DNA of 64,000 nucleotides. Origin: Weizmannia acidilactici. Its GTDB lineage: Bacteria; Bacillota; Bacilli; Bacillales; Bacillaceae_C. Position 1 is the first letter of the stretch, and every line of letters begins with the position of its first letter. The notes beneath the pieces are model-generated. The model was not told the DNA's origin, ran no database searches, and was given only the letters and a program-made list of their open reading frames with translations. The stretch is taken from assembly GCF_008974185.1 (NCBI RefSeq), contig NZ_BKZP01000008.1, positions 1 through 64,000 of the forward strand. Direction: 5' to 3'. Below, in pieces: positions 28,345-37,420 of this stretch. The position numbers were made by a program, and so were the translations under genes.

Positions 28345-28455
28345 AGCTTTAAGTTATTTTGATATTCCATTTCCCAACCGCTTTGCGGCAGGGGCTTTAT
28401 CGGCAGCATGGTGCCCAGGAGCGCGATAACTGCACATCCAATAAAAATATAGCAT
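28345..28455 (-). pseudogene. C-terminal fragment of a membrane transporter
   Basis: Minus-strand frame YIFIGCAVIALLGTMLPIKP then QSGWEMEYQNN to a stop near 28345: the last helix and tail of an MFS-type permease. It is cut off at its 5' side by the 134-bp repeat element. Confidence 0.45.
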
Positions 28456-28469
28456 ATGGAATCTTACCT

Positions 28470-28603
28470 GTTGATGATCGCGAAATTTACGAGACTCCTG
28501 CGGGATAAGCGAGCAAGAAGAGCCCCCTCGTGCTAAGGTACGAGCGAGGAGGCTAGCGATGCGTGTGGAAAGCGGAAAGTGCGTGAATTTCTCGATCATC
28601 AAC
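28470..28603. repeat. 134-bp palindromic interspersed repeat
   Basis: Ends are 22-bp imperfect inverted repeats (28470-28491 and 28582-28603, 20 of 22 matching) starting GTTGATGATCG. Inside are smaller stems around CCTCGT and ACGAG. The core GAGACTCCTGCGGGA is a sequence I recall as common in dispersed repeats of Bacillaceae genomes. No ORF, so it would need to be mobilised in trans if mobile. Confidence 0.65.
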
Positions 28604-28957
28604 ATTCTTCGATAAAAAAGGACCCCTAAGTCTGTTTACCGATTTTTGGGCCAGCCACGTTAGAGGAAAATTTTCCCGAAGAAATGGTTTTAAGAAGCTT
28701 TGTCAGGACCGTTCGAGCAAAATAAAACTCCTGAAACAGTCCTTAGAAGCTTTATAAAGACCATTTGAGTAACATTTCTGCTTAAAAGGGGCTTTTGGGC
28801 CGGCACCGGTAATGATGGCGGGAAGGCCGCGCCCGTTCCCGTGGGGTATAAACATCTTCCCATTAAATATTACCGAACTCTCAACAAAATTAAAAATGCC
28901 AACTGTATTTTTGCACATTATTTGGTACAATTATTAAAAAATGCGAGATGAATAAAC
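28604..28957. other. Intergenic, short imperfect direct repeat
   Basis: AAGAAGCTTTGTCAGGACC (28691-28709) and TTAGAAGCTTTATAAAGACC (28743-28762) are an imperfect direct repeat. No supported gene; the 75-codon minus-strand frame lacks family features. Confidence 0.4.
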
Positions 28958-29323
28958 ATGGTTAATCAACTTTCATTAAAAGAACACTTAGAGCAGCTAG
29001 AAGAAAAATTATTACAGCCGGAAGTCCGGGGATCACGGGAAGAACTAAAAAAATTGCTTGCCGACAATTTTTTCGAGATCGGCAGTTCCGGAAAAATTTT
29101 ATACAAAAACGAGGAAATCGGGGAAGAGGGAATCGGAAAGGTGGAAATGGTTTTGAGTGATTTTGAAATCCATCCCTTGTCCGAAGAAATTGTACTTGTG
29201 ACTTACCATATTTTTAATAAAGAAAACGGGCAGCATTCCCTGCGCAGCTCGATATGGAAGCATACAGAAGGCAAGTGGAAGATGCGTTTCCACCAAGGAA
29301 CGAAGACGGGTGATTCAAACTGA
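28958..29323 (+). CDS. NTF2-like (DUF4440) protein
   Basis: 121 residues. LKEHLEQLEEKLLQPEVRGS, then LKKLLADNFFEIGSSGKILY, LSDFEIHPLSEEIVLVTYHIF, LRSSIWKHTEGKWKMRFHQG: the helix plus curved sheet pattern and the WKHTEGKWKMRFHQGT end are typical of DUF4440 proteins in the SnoaL/NTF2 superfamily. Function unknown; members bind small ligands. Ribosome site is weak (GAGATG). Intact frame. Confidence 0.75.
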   Translation: MVNQLSLKEHLEQLEEKLLQPEVRGSREELKKLLADNFFEIGSSGKILYKNEEIGEEGIGKVEMVLSDFEIHPLSEEIVLVTYHIFNKENGQHSLRSSIWKHTEGKWKMRFHQGTKTGDSN

Positions 29324-29385
29324 CCATCCGAACCGCGGAACACAACATTTATAAGACAATTTCCAAATATGTTTTCGAAAAATAA

Positions 29386-29414
29386 TTGACTATTGGGCAA
29401 ATTAACTATATAAT
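29386..29414 (+). promoter_or_regulatory. Promoter of the SAM-riboswitch transcript
   Basis: TTGACT (29386-29391), 17 bases, TATAAT (29409-29414). Near-consensus sigma-A promoter located about 35 bases before the S-box. Confidence 0.85.
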
Positions 29415-29446
29415 AGTTTTCAATGATTTCTAAATAATTTTTATTA

Positions 29447-29548
29447 CTTCTTATCAAGAGAGGTGGAGGGAAGGGCCCTTTGAAACCTCGGCAACAGGTT
29501 GAAAAACACTGTGCCAATTCCTGCAGACATTTGTCTGAAAGATAAGAA
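29447..29548 (+). ncRNA. SAM-I (S-box) riboswitch
   Basis: CTTATCAAGAGAGGTGGAGG, GGGCCCTTTGAAACCTCGGC, AACAGG, GTGCCAATTCCTGCAG and the closing GATAAG (pairing with CTTATC) are all conserved S-box elements in correct order. It should switch off transcription when SAM is plentiful. Confidence 0.95.
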
Positions 29549-29570
29549 TAGTTGAATCGCGTGGATCGCA

Positions 29571-29604
29571 ACTCTTCTTATCTTTCGGTAAGAAGGGTTT
29601 TTTA
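29571..29604 (+). terminator. S-box terminator
   Basis: ACTCTTCTTA (29571-29580) and TAAGAAGGGT (29589-29598) form the stem; a T run follows. The 5' arm can instead pair with the aptamer end, as in other S-box leaders. Confidence 0.8.
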
Positions 29605-29747
29605 GTGGGATAGGCACAAAAACAAGGAGGTAGCTGTTACTGCAAATCCAAGTAAACATCCCTGTCTATTTGGATTAAGAATCGATAGATAACACAAACA
29701 TACATATAAGGCATTGCGATAAAACAAGTTTGTGTGAGGTGGAAATC

Positions 29748-31559
29748 TTGCCATTAAGCGTACAAAACAGCCCATTTAGTAAAGAACAGGCAGAACAATT
29801 GAACCGATTGCTGGAAACCTTATCGGATCAGCAAAAATTGTGGTTGAGCGGTTATTTAACTTATCCGCTCGCTGAACAAGCGGCGAATGATACAGGTTCC
29901 GTTGCAGTTGCGGAAAAAACAGTGCAGCTTGCTACGAAAGAAGTTACGGTTCTTTACGGTTCAGAGACCGGAAATGCCCAGTCCCTTGCCGAAGAATTTT
30001 CCGCTAAGTTGAAAGAAAAACAGTTCAAAGTATCTTTTTCACCGTTGGATGCTGTAAAACCGAGAGATTTAAAGAATGCCAAACACCTGTTGATCATCAC
30101 AAGCACTCAGGGAGAAGGGGATCCGCCGGACAACGCCTTATCTTTTTATGAATTGATCCACAGCAGAAAAGCCCCGAAACTGGATGGAGTCAAGTTTTCT
30201 GTATTGGCACTCGGGGACCAGTCTTATGAATTTTTCTGCAAAACCGGAAAAGATATCGACAAAAAATTGGAAGAGTTGGGCGGAGAACGGTTTTATCCGC
30301 GTGTTGATTGCGATGTCGATTATGAGGAATCGGCAGCGGAGTGGTTTGAAGGCGTTACAGGCGTGCTGGAGGCGTCCGAAAGCCTGTATCCAGCAGGCGG
30401 AGAGACTGCAGGGGCAGCTCCAAAAGCGCAGGAAACCGCTTTTTCAAAATCCAATCCATTCCATGCGGAAGTACTTGAAAATATCAATTTAAACTGGGAA
30501 GGTTCGAATAAAGAGACACATCATCTTGAATTGTCGCTTGAAGGATCAAACTTCACGTTTGAACCTGGGGACAGCATAGGGATCTATCCGGAAAATGAAC
30601 CGGAACTGGTTGACCGGCTGATCCAAAAGCTGAACTGGAACCCTGAGGAACCGGTCACGATCAATAAAAAAGGCGATGTCCTGCCGATAAGGGAAGCTTT
30701 GCTTTACCACTATGAAATTACGAGATTAACAAAACCACTGCTCCAGCAGGCGGGAACGCTTTTCGAAAACAGCGCTTTGGCGACATTGCTCGAAAAGGAA
30801 GATGAGGCAAAAGCTTATCTTAACGGCCGTGATCTGGTCGATTTGGTGGAAGATTTCCCGCCGCAAAAAGTGAAACCGGAAGTTTTTGTGAAAATCCTCC
30901 GGAAAATGCCGCCGCGGCTTTATTCGATCGCAAGCAGTTATAAAGCGAATCCGGACGAAGTGCATCTTGTGATTGCCTTAGACCGGTTTGAGGCAAACGG
31001 AAGGCTGCGTTCGGGCGTCTGCTCCGGGCAAATTGCCGGCCGGGTTAAGCCGGGCGACCGCCTGCCGGTTTACGTCCACCGGAATCCGAATTTCAAACTC
31101 CCGGCTGACCAGGATGCGCCAATTATCATGATCGGGCCGGGCACCGGTGTCGCGCCGTTCCGTTCATTCTTGGAGGAAAGGGAAGCGGAAGGCATTACCG
31201 GAAGAACATGGCTGTTTTTCGGCGACCAGCATTTTTCGACCGACTTTCTTTATCAGCTCGATTGGCAAAACTGGATGAAAAACGGTGTGCTCGAGCGGAT
31301 GGACGTTGCTTTTTCCCGCGACCAGGAGGAAAAAGTATATGTCCAGCACCGGATGTTTGAAAAGAGCAAAGATTTTTATGCGTGGCTGGAAGACGGTGCC
31401 TATGTTTATGTCTGCGGCGATGAGAAGCATATGGCTCGCGATGTCCATGAAGCTTTGATCGAAATTCTTGAAAAAGAAGGAAATATGACGAGGGAAGAAG
31501 CAGAAGGTTATTTAAAAGACATGCGCCAGCAAAAACGTTACCAGCGTGATGTTTATTAA
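29748..31559 (+). CDS. cysJ: Sulfite reductase (NADPH) flavoprotein, alpha component
   Basis: Passes electrons from NADPH through FAD and FMN to the CysI hemoprotein for sulfite to sulfide reduction. 603 residues from TTG 29748 (GAGGTGG ahead; the longer frame from 29730 starts before the ribosome site). N-terminal helix ([20 protein letters not shown]), flavodoxin domain with FMN loop [15 protein letters not shown] and [15 protein letters not shown] domain with [17 protein letters not shown] domain with [16 protein letters not shown] and a terminal [10 protein letters not shown]. Followed by cysI after 17 bases. Located downstream of a SAM riboswitch. Confidence 0.96.
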   Translation: MPLSVQNSPFSKEQAEQLNRLLETLSDQQKLWLSGYLTYPLAEQAANDTGSVAVAEKTVQLATKEVTVLYGSETGNAQSLAEEFSAKLKEKQFKVSFSPLDAVKPRDLKNAKHLLIITSTQGEGDPPDNALSFYELIHSRKAPKLDGVKFSVLALGDQSYEFFCKTGKDIDKKLEELGGERFYPRVDCDVDYEESAAEWFEGVTGVLEASESLYPAGGETAGAAPKAQETAFSKSNPFHAEVLENINLNWEGSNKETHHLELSLEGSNFTFEPGDSIGIYPENEPELVDRLIQKLNWNPEEPVTINKKGDVLPIREALLYHYEITRLTKPLLQQAGTLFENSALATLLEKEDEAKAYLNGRDLVDLVEDFPPQKVKPEVFVKILRKMPPRLYSIASSYKANPDEVHLVIALDRFEANGRLRSGVCSGQIAGRVKPGDRLPVYVHRNPNFKLPADQDAPIIMIGPGTGVAPFRSFLEEREAEGITGRTWLFFGDQHFSTDFLYQLDWQNWMKNGVLERMDVAFSRDQEEKVYVQHRMFEKSKDFYAWLEDGAYVYVCGDEKHMARDVHEALIEILEKEGNMTREEAEGYLKDMRQQKRYQRDVY

Positions 31560-31576
31560 CAGAAAGGAGCAGAATA

Positions 31577-33286
31577 ATGTCTGGTAAAAAACTTGATCCG
31601 CTTGAAACAATAAAAGAAAACAGCCGATTTTTAAGGGGAACAATTGCGGAGGGACTTAAAGACACTTTAACCGGCGCCATTTCGGATGACGACAATAAAT
31701 TGCTGAAATTCCACGGCAGCTACCAGCAGGATGACCGCGATGTCCGCAATGAACGGCGCAAAAAGAAACTCGAGCCTGCTTACCAGTTTATGGTGCGGGT
31801 ACGCATCCCGGGCGGCGTTGCGACACCGGAACAGTGGCTCGTAATGGATGAACTGGCCCATAAATACGGGAATGGAACGTTGAGAATGACTACGCGGCAG
31901 ACTTTCCAAATGCACGGCATATTAAAAAAGAATTTGAAACAGGCGATCCGGGAAATGAACGAGGCGCTGATGACAACTTTGGCCGCCTGTGGGGATGTCA
32001 ACCGCAATGTGATGTGCAATCCGAATCCATACCAGTCGGATGTGCATGCAGAAGTGTACGAGTGGGCGAAAAAAACGAGCGACCACTTGCTGCCGAGGAC
32101 TTCCGCTTATCATGAAATTTGGCTGGAAGATGAAAAAATCATCGACACCAAAGAAAAGAACGATTCCGAACCGCTTTACGGCCCGACGTACCTGCCTCGA
32201 AAATTTAAGATCGGTTTTGCAGTGCCGCCTTCCAATGACGTTGATATTTTTTCACAGGATTTAGGGTTTATTGCCATCTTAAATGACGGTAAGCTGGAAG
32301 GGTTTAATGTCGCAGTCGGCGGCGGGATGGGGATGACCCACGGGGATCCGAAGACTTATCCGCAGCTTGCGCGTATCATCGGTTTCTGCGCGCCGAACCA
32401 GGTCATTGAAGTGGCGGAAAAAGTTGTATCCATCCAGCGCGATTACGGCAACCGCGCAAACCGGAAAAATGCGCGCTTCAAATATACCATTGATGCGCGG
32501 GGCCTCGACTGGATCAAAAATGAGTTGAATGAAAGGCTCGGTTGGGATCTCGGCGAAGCTCGCCCGTTCCATTTTGACCATAACGGAGACCGTTACGGCT
32601 GGATTAAAGGCGACGGGAAATGGCATCTTACGTTATTTGTCCAAAGCGGAAGGATCAAAGATTTCGACGGTTATCCGCTGATGACGGGACTGCGTGAAAT
32701 TGCAAAAATCCATCAAGGTGAATTCAGGCTTACGCCGAACCAGAATGTCATCATTTCAAATGTGACAGATGAAATGAAAGGAAAAATAGATGAGCTGGTA
32801 GAAAAATACCATTTAACGGACGGCAAGCATTATTCCGCCCTCAGGAGAAATTCGATGTCCTGTGTGGCATTCCCGACTTGTGGCCTGGCCATGGCGGAAT
32901 CCGAACGATACTTGCCGACACTGCTCGGAAAAATTGAGGAAATCTTGGATGATGCAGGATTGCGCGAAGAAGAAATCGTGATCCGGATGTCCGGATGCCC
33001 GAACGGTTGCTCACGTCCGGCACTAGCGGAGATTGCTTTTATCGGGAAAGCCCCGGGAAAATACAATTTGTATTTAGGCGGCAGTTTCACCGGAGACCGG
33101 CTCGCATGCCTGTACAGGGAAAACATTGGGGAAGAAGAAATCCTGGCTTCCCTCCGCCCGATCCTGCTGCAATACGCGAAAGAAAGGCAGGAAGGCGAGC
33201 ATTTCGGCGATTTCGTCATCCGCGCCGGCTATGTCGAAGCCATCCATGACGGCCGCGATTTTCATAAAGCAACAGCATTGAACTGA
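31577..33286 (+). CDS. cysI: Sulfite reductase hemoprotein, beta component
   Basis: Six-electron reduction of sulfite to sulfide on a siroheme-[4Fe-4S] centre, in complex with CysJ. 569 residues. Sulfite/nitrite reductase half-domains: [47 protein letters not shown]. The cluster cysteines lie in [16 protein letters not shown] (two) and [10 protein letters not shown] (two), around residues 430-480. Ribosome site AAAGGAG before ATG 31577. Second gene of the S-box-linked operon. Confidence 0.96.
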   Translation: MSGKKLDPLETIKENSRFLRGTIAEGLKDTLTGAISDDDNKLLKFHGSYQQDDRDVRNERRKKKLEPAYQFMVRVRIPGGVATPEQWLVMDELAHKYGNGTLRMTTRQTFQMHGILKKNLKQAIREMNEALMTTLAACGDVNRNVMCNPNPYQSDVHAEVYEWAKKTSDHLLPRTSAYHEIWLEDEKIIDTKEKNDSEPLYGPTYLPRKFKIGFAVPPSNDVDIFSQDLGFIAILNDGKLEGFNVAVGGGMGMTHGDPKTYPQLARIIGFCAPNQVIEVAEKVVSIQRDYGNRANRKNARFKYTIDARGLDWIKNELNERLGWDLGEARPFHFDHNGDRYGWIKGDGKWHLTLFVQSGRIKDFDGYPLMTGLREIAKIHQGEFRLTPNQNVIISNVTDEMKGKIDELVEKYHLTDGKHYSALRRNSMSCVAFPTCGLAMAESERYLPTLLGKIEEILDDAGLREEEIVIRMSGCPNGCSRPALAEIAFIGKAPGKYNLYLGGSFTGDRLACLYRENIGEEEILASLRPILLQYAKERQEGEHFGDFVIRAGYVEAIHDGRDFHKATALN

Positions 33287-33303
33287 TAAGCATTTTCAAA
33301 TAC

Positions 33304-33338
33304 TGCGCTGAAGGCTTATGTCCTTGGCGCATTTTTTC
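33304..33338 (+). terminator. Terminator after cysI
   Basis: TGCGC (33304-33308) ... GCGCA (33327-33331) with inner AAGG/CCTT pairing, followed by six T. Confidence 0.75.
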
Positions 33339-33403
33339 GCTTTACAACTCTTATAAAAATGGGACATACTGAGTGGTAGAAGAATAATAAAGGATGAAGG
33401 CTC

Positions 33404-34003
33404 ATGCTAAAGACAAACCTGAAAAAATATATCACAAATCATAAGGATTCTATAATTATATTATGTAAACAAGAGTTCGACTACATTGATCGCCATGCCG
33501 GTTTTTTCGGTGATATAATGCAGAAGGTGAAGTTTATTGAAAAAGAAAGCACAGCCCGTTTTTTCGATGCCTACATAGAACGGTGCAACAAAGAAACAGA
33601 TGAAACGATCGCAGTTGAAACCCCGCAGTTTTTAAACGAGCCGGTTGTTTATTTAAAAAAGCATAGGAAAGAGTATCTTTATGTCGAATCTGACTGGTTT
33701 GACATTATTGGGATAGACGGCATTTCGCTCGAGCTGGATGATGTGTTCGGCCATTACAATTGCATGCTCGGGCTGAAGATGCAGAAAAAATACGGCGAGG
33801 CGATTCAATCGGCATTATCGGAACTGCTTGTGGGGGAAATAGCTGGTGAATTGATGTTTGAAGGAAATGAAGGCATCTGGGATGTGAATTTTGGCCTGAA
33901 TGATGTGCCGGGTTACGATGAAGAGATGACTTTGATGGATGCCTTTGTAAAAATTTACGAAGTTTTATTTGCGTTAAATGAAAAACTCGAAAAATCGTCT
34001 TGA
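33404..34003 (+). CDS. Hypothetical cytoplasmic protein
   Basis: 199 residues, acidic, no signal peptide or membrane segment. Begins MLKTNLKKYITNHKDSIIIL and ends YEVLFALNEKLEKSS. Distinct segments such as GFFGDIMQKVKFIEKESTAR and DDVFGHYNCMLGLKMQKKYG look well ordered, so this is a real protein, but I do not recognise a domain. It sits alone between the cysJI terminator and a MerR-type gene. Confidence 0.65.
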   Translation: MLKTNLKKYITNHKDSIIILCKQEFDYIDRHAGFFGDIMQKVKFIEKESTARFFDAYIERCNKETDETIAVETPQFLNEPVVYLKKHRKEYLYVESDWFDIIGIDGISLELDDVFGHYNCMLGLKMQKKYGEAIQSALSELLVGEIAGELMFEGNEGIWDVNFGLNDVPGYDEEMTLMDAFVKIYEVLFALNEKLEKSS

Positions 34004-34053
34004 CCCTCTCGCTGCGTCACCCTTTATAGTGGTGATCGAAAGGGGCATTAATG

Positions 34054-34793
34054 ATGAGAATTAAATAAGCGGCAAATCTTGCCGGCGTCAGTGTCAGTAC
34101 GTTGCGCCATTATGACGCGATCGGGCTGTTAAAGCCGGCGGAAATTTCACCGTCCGGCTACTGGCAATATTCCGATGAAAATCTGGAAACCCTGCAGCAA
34201 ATTTTATTTTTCAAAGAATTGGGCTTCCCTTTGCAAAAGATCAAGGAAATCATCGATAGCCCTTCGTTTAACAGGCTGGAGGCGCTGCAACTGCAGCGGA
34301 ACATGCTGATCGAAAAACGGAACCGGCTTAACAAGATGATCAACTTGATCGAAAAAAAATCCAATCGGAGAAAGGGGAAATCCAAATGTCCAATGAAGAA
34401 AAATTTAAAGGGTTCCGTTTTAAAGGAAATCCGTATGAGCAGGAAGCACGTGAAAAGTGGGGAGATCAGGCGGTGAATAAAGCAAACGCTAATCTTAAAA
34501 AGCTTTCCGCTGATGAAAAATCGGATTTAGCGGATGAAATGAACGGCATTTACCGCGAACTCGCCCGCATTCGCCATACCGCGCCGGACTCGACGGAAGC
34601 GCAGGACGCCATCCGCAAATGGTACGAATATTTAAACCGCCATTTCGGCCATTATTCTCCGGAGTCTTTTAAAGGGCTTGGCCAAATGTATGTGGATGAT
34701 GAGCGGTTTACGAAAAACATCGACAAGTTCGGTGAAGGGCTGGCAGCATTTATGGCTGCGGCAATGGCGGTATTTGCGGAAAGAAATAGCTGA
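34054..34793 (+). pseudogene. MerR-TipAS regulator, split by a stop and a frameshift
   Basis: ATG 34054 (GAAAGGGG ahead) reads MRIK, TAA at 34066-34068, then AANLAGVSVSTLRHYDAIGL in the same frame, a MerR helix-turn-helix in which the expected Glu codon is a stop. The dimerisation helix (LEALQLQRNMLIEKRNRLNK) follows; the frame shifts in an A run near 34347. The TipAS effector domain is complete as a separate frame from ATG 34386 with AAAGGGGA seven bases ahead (MSNEEKFKGFRFKGNPYEQE to FAERNS), so at least this part may be translated on its own. Confidence 0.75.
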
Positions 34794-34802
34794 AAGAAAA
34801 AG

Positions 34803-34833
34803 GCAGAAGCTTACTGACGGCTTCTGCTTTTTT
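34803..34833 (+). terminator. Terminator after the TipAS domain
   Basis: GCAGAAGC (34803-34810) with GCTTCTGC (34820-34827) and a T run. Confidence 0.8.
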
Positions 34834-34911
34834 AGTTTTTTTGTATATTGAAGGATCTTAATCAAAAGAATAAACTTAAAATTATAGTGATTTCAAAAAG
34901 GGGATGTTTTC

Positions 34912-35991
34912 ATGTGGCATGAAACAAAGGCGTCAATAATTTTATCCGTTCAATTTCCGATCATTCAAGCAGGTATGGCAGGCGGTGTGACGACGCCAGA
35001 ACTGGTTGCGGCTGTGTCCAACGCGGGTGCGCTCGGCATGATCGGTGCCGGGTATATGACAGCGGATGCTTTGAAATCGGCGATTCAAGCGGTAAAGGCG
35101 GGGACGAATAAGCCTTTCGGGGTAAATTTGTTTGTGCCGGAAATTCCGAAAGTAAAGGATGGAGAACTGCAAAGGGCAAACGAATTGCTTGATCCAGTTC
35201 GCGAAAAACTTGGAATGGAAAAGGTTCATATGAAACCGGCTGTGGATGTTTCGGTTTTTTTTGAACAAGTCGAGATCGTCATCCGTTATCAGGTGCCAGT
35301 TTGCAGTTTTACATTCGGTATTCCGCCGGAATCTGTTATTAAAAAATTAAAAGCGCGCGGAACCATTTTGATTGGTACGGCCACTACAGTAGAAGAAGCC
35401 ATTTTAAACGAAAAATCCGGAATGGACCTTGTCGTTGCGCAAGGGAGTGAAGCAGGCGGGCACCGCGGCAGTTTTGAGGGTGATTTCGCACATGCGATGA
35501 TCGGCACGATGGCGCTTGTCCCTCAGGTTGCAGATGCGGTAAGCATCCCTGTCATTGCAGCGGGTGGTATCATGGACGGCCGCGGAATCCTTTCCTCGCT
35601 GATTTTAGGCGCGGAGGCGGTGCAGATGGGAACGGCGTTTTTAACGACGGCGGAAAGCGGTGCACATGCTTTACATAAAAAAGCGGTGTTGTCGGCCACT
35701 GAGGATCGGACGGTTGTCACTTCTACTTTCAGCGGCAAGCCGGCACGCGGAATTGAAAATGGATTTATCCGGGAAATGACGGAATATGAAAAAGAATTAC
35801 CGCCTTATCCGATTCAAAATATACTTACGCAGGAAATCCGAAAAACAGCAGCCAAACAGGGAAACGCAGACTACCTTGCAATGTGGAGCGGTCAAAATCC
35901 GCGGCTGAGCCGGGAGCTTCCTGCCGATGAGCTTGTCCACCGGCTGGCCGGGGAGGTAGACGTATTAATTGGCAGAATAAAAGAAAAATAG
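34912..35991 (+). CDS. Nitronate monooxygenase family flavoenzyme
   Basis: 359 residues, FMN TIM barrel of the 2-nitropropane dioxygenase family. PIIQAGMAGGVTTPELVAAV is the conserved first strand, GALGMIGAGYMTADAL the next, and VAQGSEAGGHRGSFEG holds the family catalytic histidine. IPVIAAGGIMDGRGI and GAEAVQMGTAFLTTAES bind the FMN phosphate. The enzyme oxidises propionate-3-nitronate or related nitronates. AAAAGGGGATG before ATG 34912. The GNAT gene follows 14 bases later, so they are probably co-transcribed. Confidence 0.9.
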   Translation: MWHETKASIILSVQFPIIQAGMAGGVTTPELVAAVSNAGALGMIGAGYMTADALKSAIQAVKAGTNKPFGVNLFVPEIPKVKDGELQRANELLDPVREKLGMEKVHMKPAVDVSVFFEQVEIVIRYQVPVCSFTFGIPPESVIKKLKARGTILIGTATTVEEAILNEKSGMDLVVAQGSEAGGHRGSFEGDFAHAMIGTMALVPQVADAVSIPVIAAGGIMDGRGILSSLILGAEAVQMGTAFLTTAESGAHALHKKAVLSATEDRTVVTSTFSGKPARGIENGFIREMTEYEKELPPYPIQNILTQEIRKTAAKQGNADYLAMWSGQNPRLSRELPADELVHRLAGEVDVLIGRIKEK

Positions 35992-36005
35992 CGGGGGAGA
36001 TATGG

Positions 36006-36569
36006 ATGTTTGGATATCAAATTGATGGTGAAGTTTCATTAAAACTTCCTGAATTAAGAGATGCAGAAACCGTATTTAAGCTGACAGATCAGTCAAGGCA
36101 GTATCTTCGCAAGTGGCTGCCATGGCTTGATGGAACAACGAGTGTGGAAGATACAAAAAATTTTATCCGGGCTCCACTGAAAGATTATGCAGAAAATAAA
36201 GGCATGACCGCGTTTGTTCTATTTAACGGGGAGATTTGCGGTACGGTAAGTTATAATTCAATCGATTGGACAAACAGGGCTGTCCATATCGGCTACTGGT
36301 TCGGTGAACCGTATCAGGGGCACGGCATCATGACGAAAGTAGTCAAAGCAATGACGGATTATGCTTTTAAACAATTAAATATGAACCGGGTTGAAATCCG
36401 GGCTGCCACTAATAATTCAAAAAGCAGGGCAATTCTCGAAAGGCTTGGATTTAAGGAAGAAGGCATTATCCGGCAGTCCGAATGGCTGTATGACCACTTT
36501 GTTGATCACGTAGTATACGGCATGCTGGCATCGGAGTGGAAAACAGGTAAAAAACCTGATATACGTTGA
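36006..36569 (+). CDS. RimJ/RimL-type (YdaF-like) N-acetyltransferase
   Basis: 187 residues. LRDAETVFKLTDQSRQYLRK WLPWLDGT is the typical N-terminus of ribosomal-protein-serine acetyltransferase-like enzymes, VHIGYWFGEPYQGHGIMTKV is the acetyl-CoA loop, and RVEIRAATNNSKSRAILERL plus GFKEEGIIRQSE complete the fold. Close in pattern to B. subtilis YdaF. Intact, GGGGGAG ahead of the start. Confidence 0.88.
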   Translation: MFGYQIDGEVSLKLPELRDAETVFKLTDQSRQYLRKWLPWLDGTTSVEDTKNFIRAPLKDYAENKGMTAFVLFNGEICGTVSYNSIDWTNRAVHIGYWFGEPYQGHGIMTKVVKAMTDYAFKQLNMNRVEIRAATNNSKSRAILERLGFKEEGIIRQSEWLYDHFVDHVVYGMLASEWKTGKKPDIR

Positions 36570-36632
36570 GAAAGACATGCGGGCAAAAAGATGCTAAATC
36601 ATTTCAAAGATGAAATAACGGGAATTACGCTA

Positions 36633-36660
36633 TTGTAATTTTTATAAAATTGGATATAAT
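36633..36660 (+). promoter_or_regulatory. Promoter of the T-box transcript
   Basis: TTGTAA (36633-36638), 16 bases, TATAAT (36655-36660). Confidence 0.55.
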
Positions 36661-36686
36661 TCTTTAAAAAAGTTAAATTCAATGAA

Positions 36687-36925
36687 AAAGAGAGTATTGA
36701 TTTGTGAAATTCAAGAGAGCCGGGGATGGTGGAAACCCAGTATGGAGCAAATCATGAAGCGAACTTTGGAAGGGCTTTCCTGAACAGAAGTAGGGAAAGA
36801 CGGGAAGATTTCCGTTATCACATGAGGAACGGTTTTTATTTTCTTAAAAACAATAAGAGTGGTACCGCGGGTTGAATAAACGCCCGTCTCTTTACAGGAT
36901 TGGTAGAGAGACAGGCATTTTTTAT
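36687..36925 (+). ncRNA. T-box leader, probably arginine-specific
   Basis: The T-box sequence AAGAGTGGTACCGCGGGTT spans 36854-36872, with the GGTAC bulge for uncharged tRNA ends. Stem I elements are visible (GGGGATGGTGGAAACCCAG, then a specifier region TGAAGCGAACTTT). CGA at 36760-36762 would be an arginine specifier, which agrees with the argS remnant downstream. Terminator stem GTCTCTTTAC with GTAGAGAGAC (36886-36912), then a T run. Confidence 0.88.
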
Positions 36926-36939
36926 TTGGAGGGATAAAA

Positions 36940-37316
36940 GTGAATCATTGTATTTGCCGGGTTATTAAGTAAGGCTTTGGATGTCTTGCTTCAAAAAGAA
37001 ATGATCGTCAACATGATCGAAAAACCTAAATTTAACCATTTGGGGAATTTCCAGTACAAGATGCAGAAGCTTGGTCTATTGTTACAGAGCTTATGGCTTT
37101 TCCGGATGTTATTCATCGTTGGAGGAGTATGATCCGTCGCAAATTGCCAAATATTTGATTGAGCGTGCAAAGGTATTTAATAAGTATTATGCGTCTGTCC
37201 GGATTTTGGAAAATCAAAACTTGAGATATTCGAGACTGGCACTTGTTTTATCGGTAAAAATAGTATTAAAAGAAGGCCTGAGATTATTGGAGATAAAGGC
37301 GCCGAAAGAAATGTAA
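36940..37316 (+). pseudogene. argS: Arginyl-tRNA synthetase paralogue, collapsed
   Basis: GTG 36940 after GGAGGG; one shift gives FAGLLSKALDVLLQKEMIVN and MIEKPKFNHLGNFQYK, an ArgS N-terminus. The catalytic core is deleted. The C-terminal tRNA-binding DALR domain follows: EEYDPSQIAKYLIERAKVFN, KYYASVRILENQNLRYSRLA, LVLSVKIVLKEGLRLLEIKA and the terminal APKEM. About 430 residues are missing between. The intact T-box in front shows it was a regulated, tRNA-responsive copy. Confidence 0.85.
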
Positions 37317-37420
37317 GAGTCCATGCGCTTTTGAATGATATAAGTTACCGAATTTTTAAAAATGGAAAAACAATGCAACTTGGTTTACAATAATAATGTG
37401 AAATTAAAGGAGGTACCATT

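Noticed and set aside
28470-28603. CRISPR array or insertion sequence
   Set aside because: Only one unit with inverted ends, no regular spacers and no transposase.
28691-28762. Direct repeat as an att site
   Set aside because: Too degenerate and too close together; no integrase or tRNA nearby.
33404-34003. Branched-chain aminotransferase
   Set aside because: Similar hypothetical proteins may carry that name, but no PLP-enzyme motifs are visible, so it is left as hypothetical.
36760-36762. Firm assignment of the T-box specifier
   Set aside because: CGA fits arginine and the downstream argS remnant, but the specifier loop was not folded, so it is reported only as likely.
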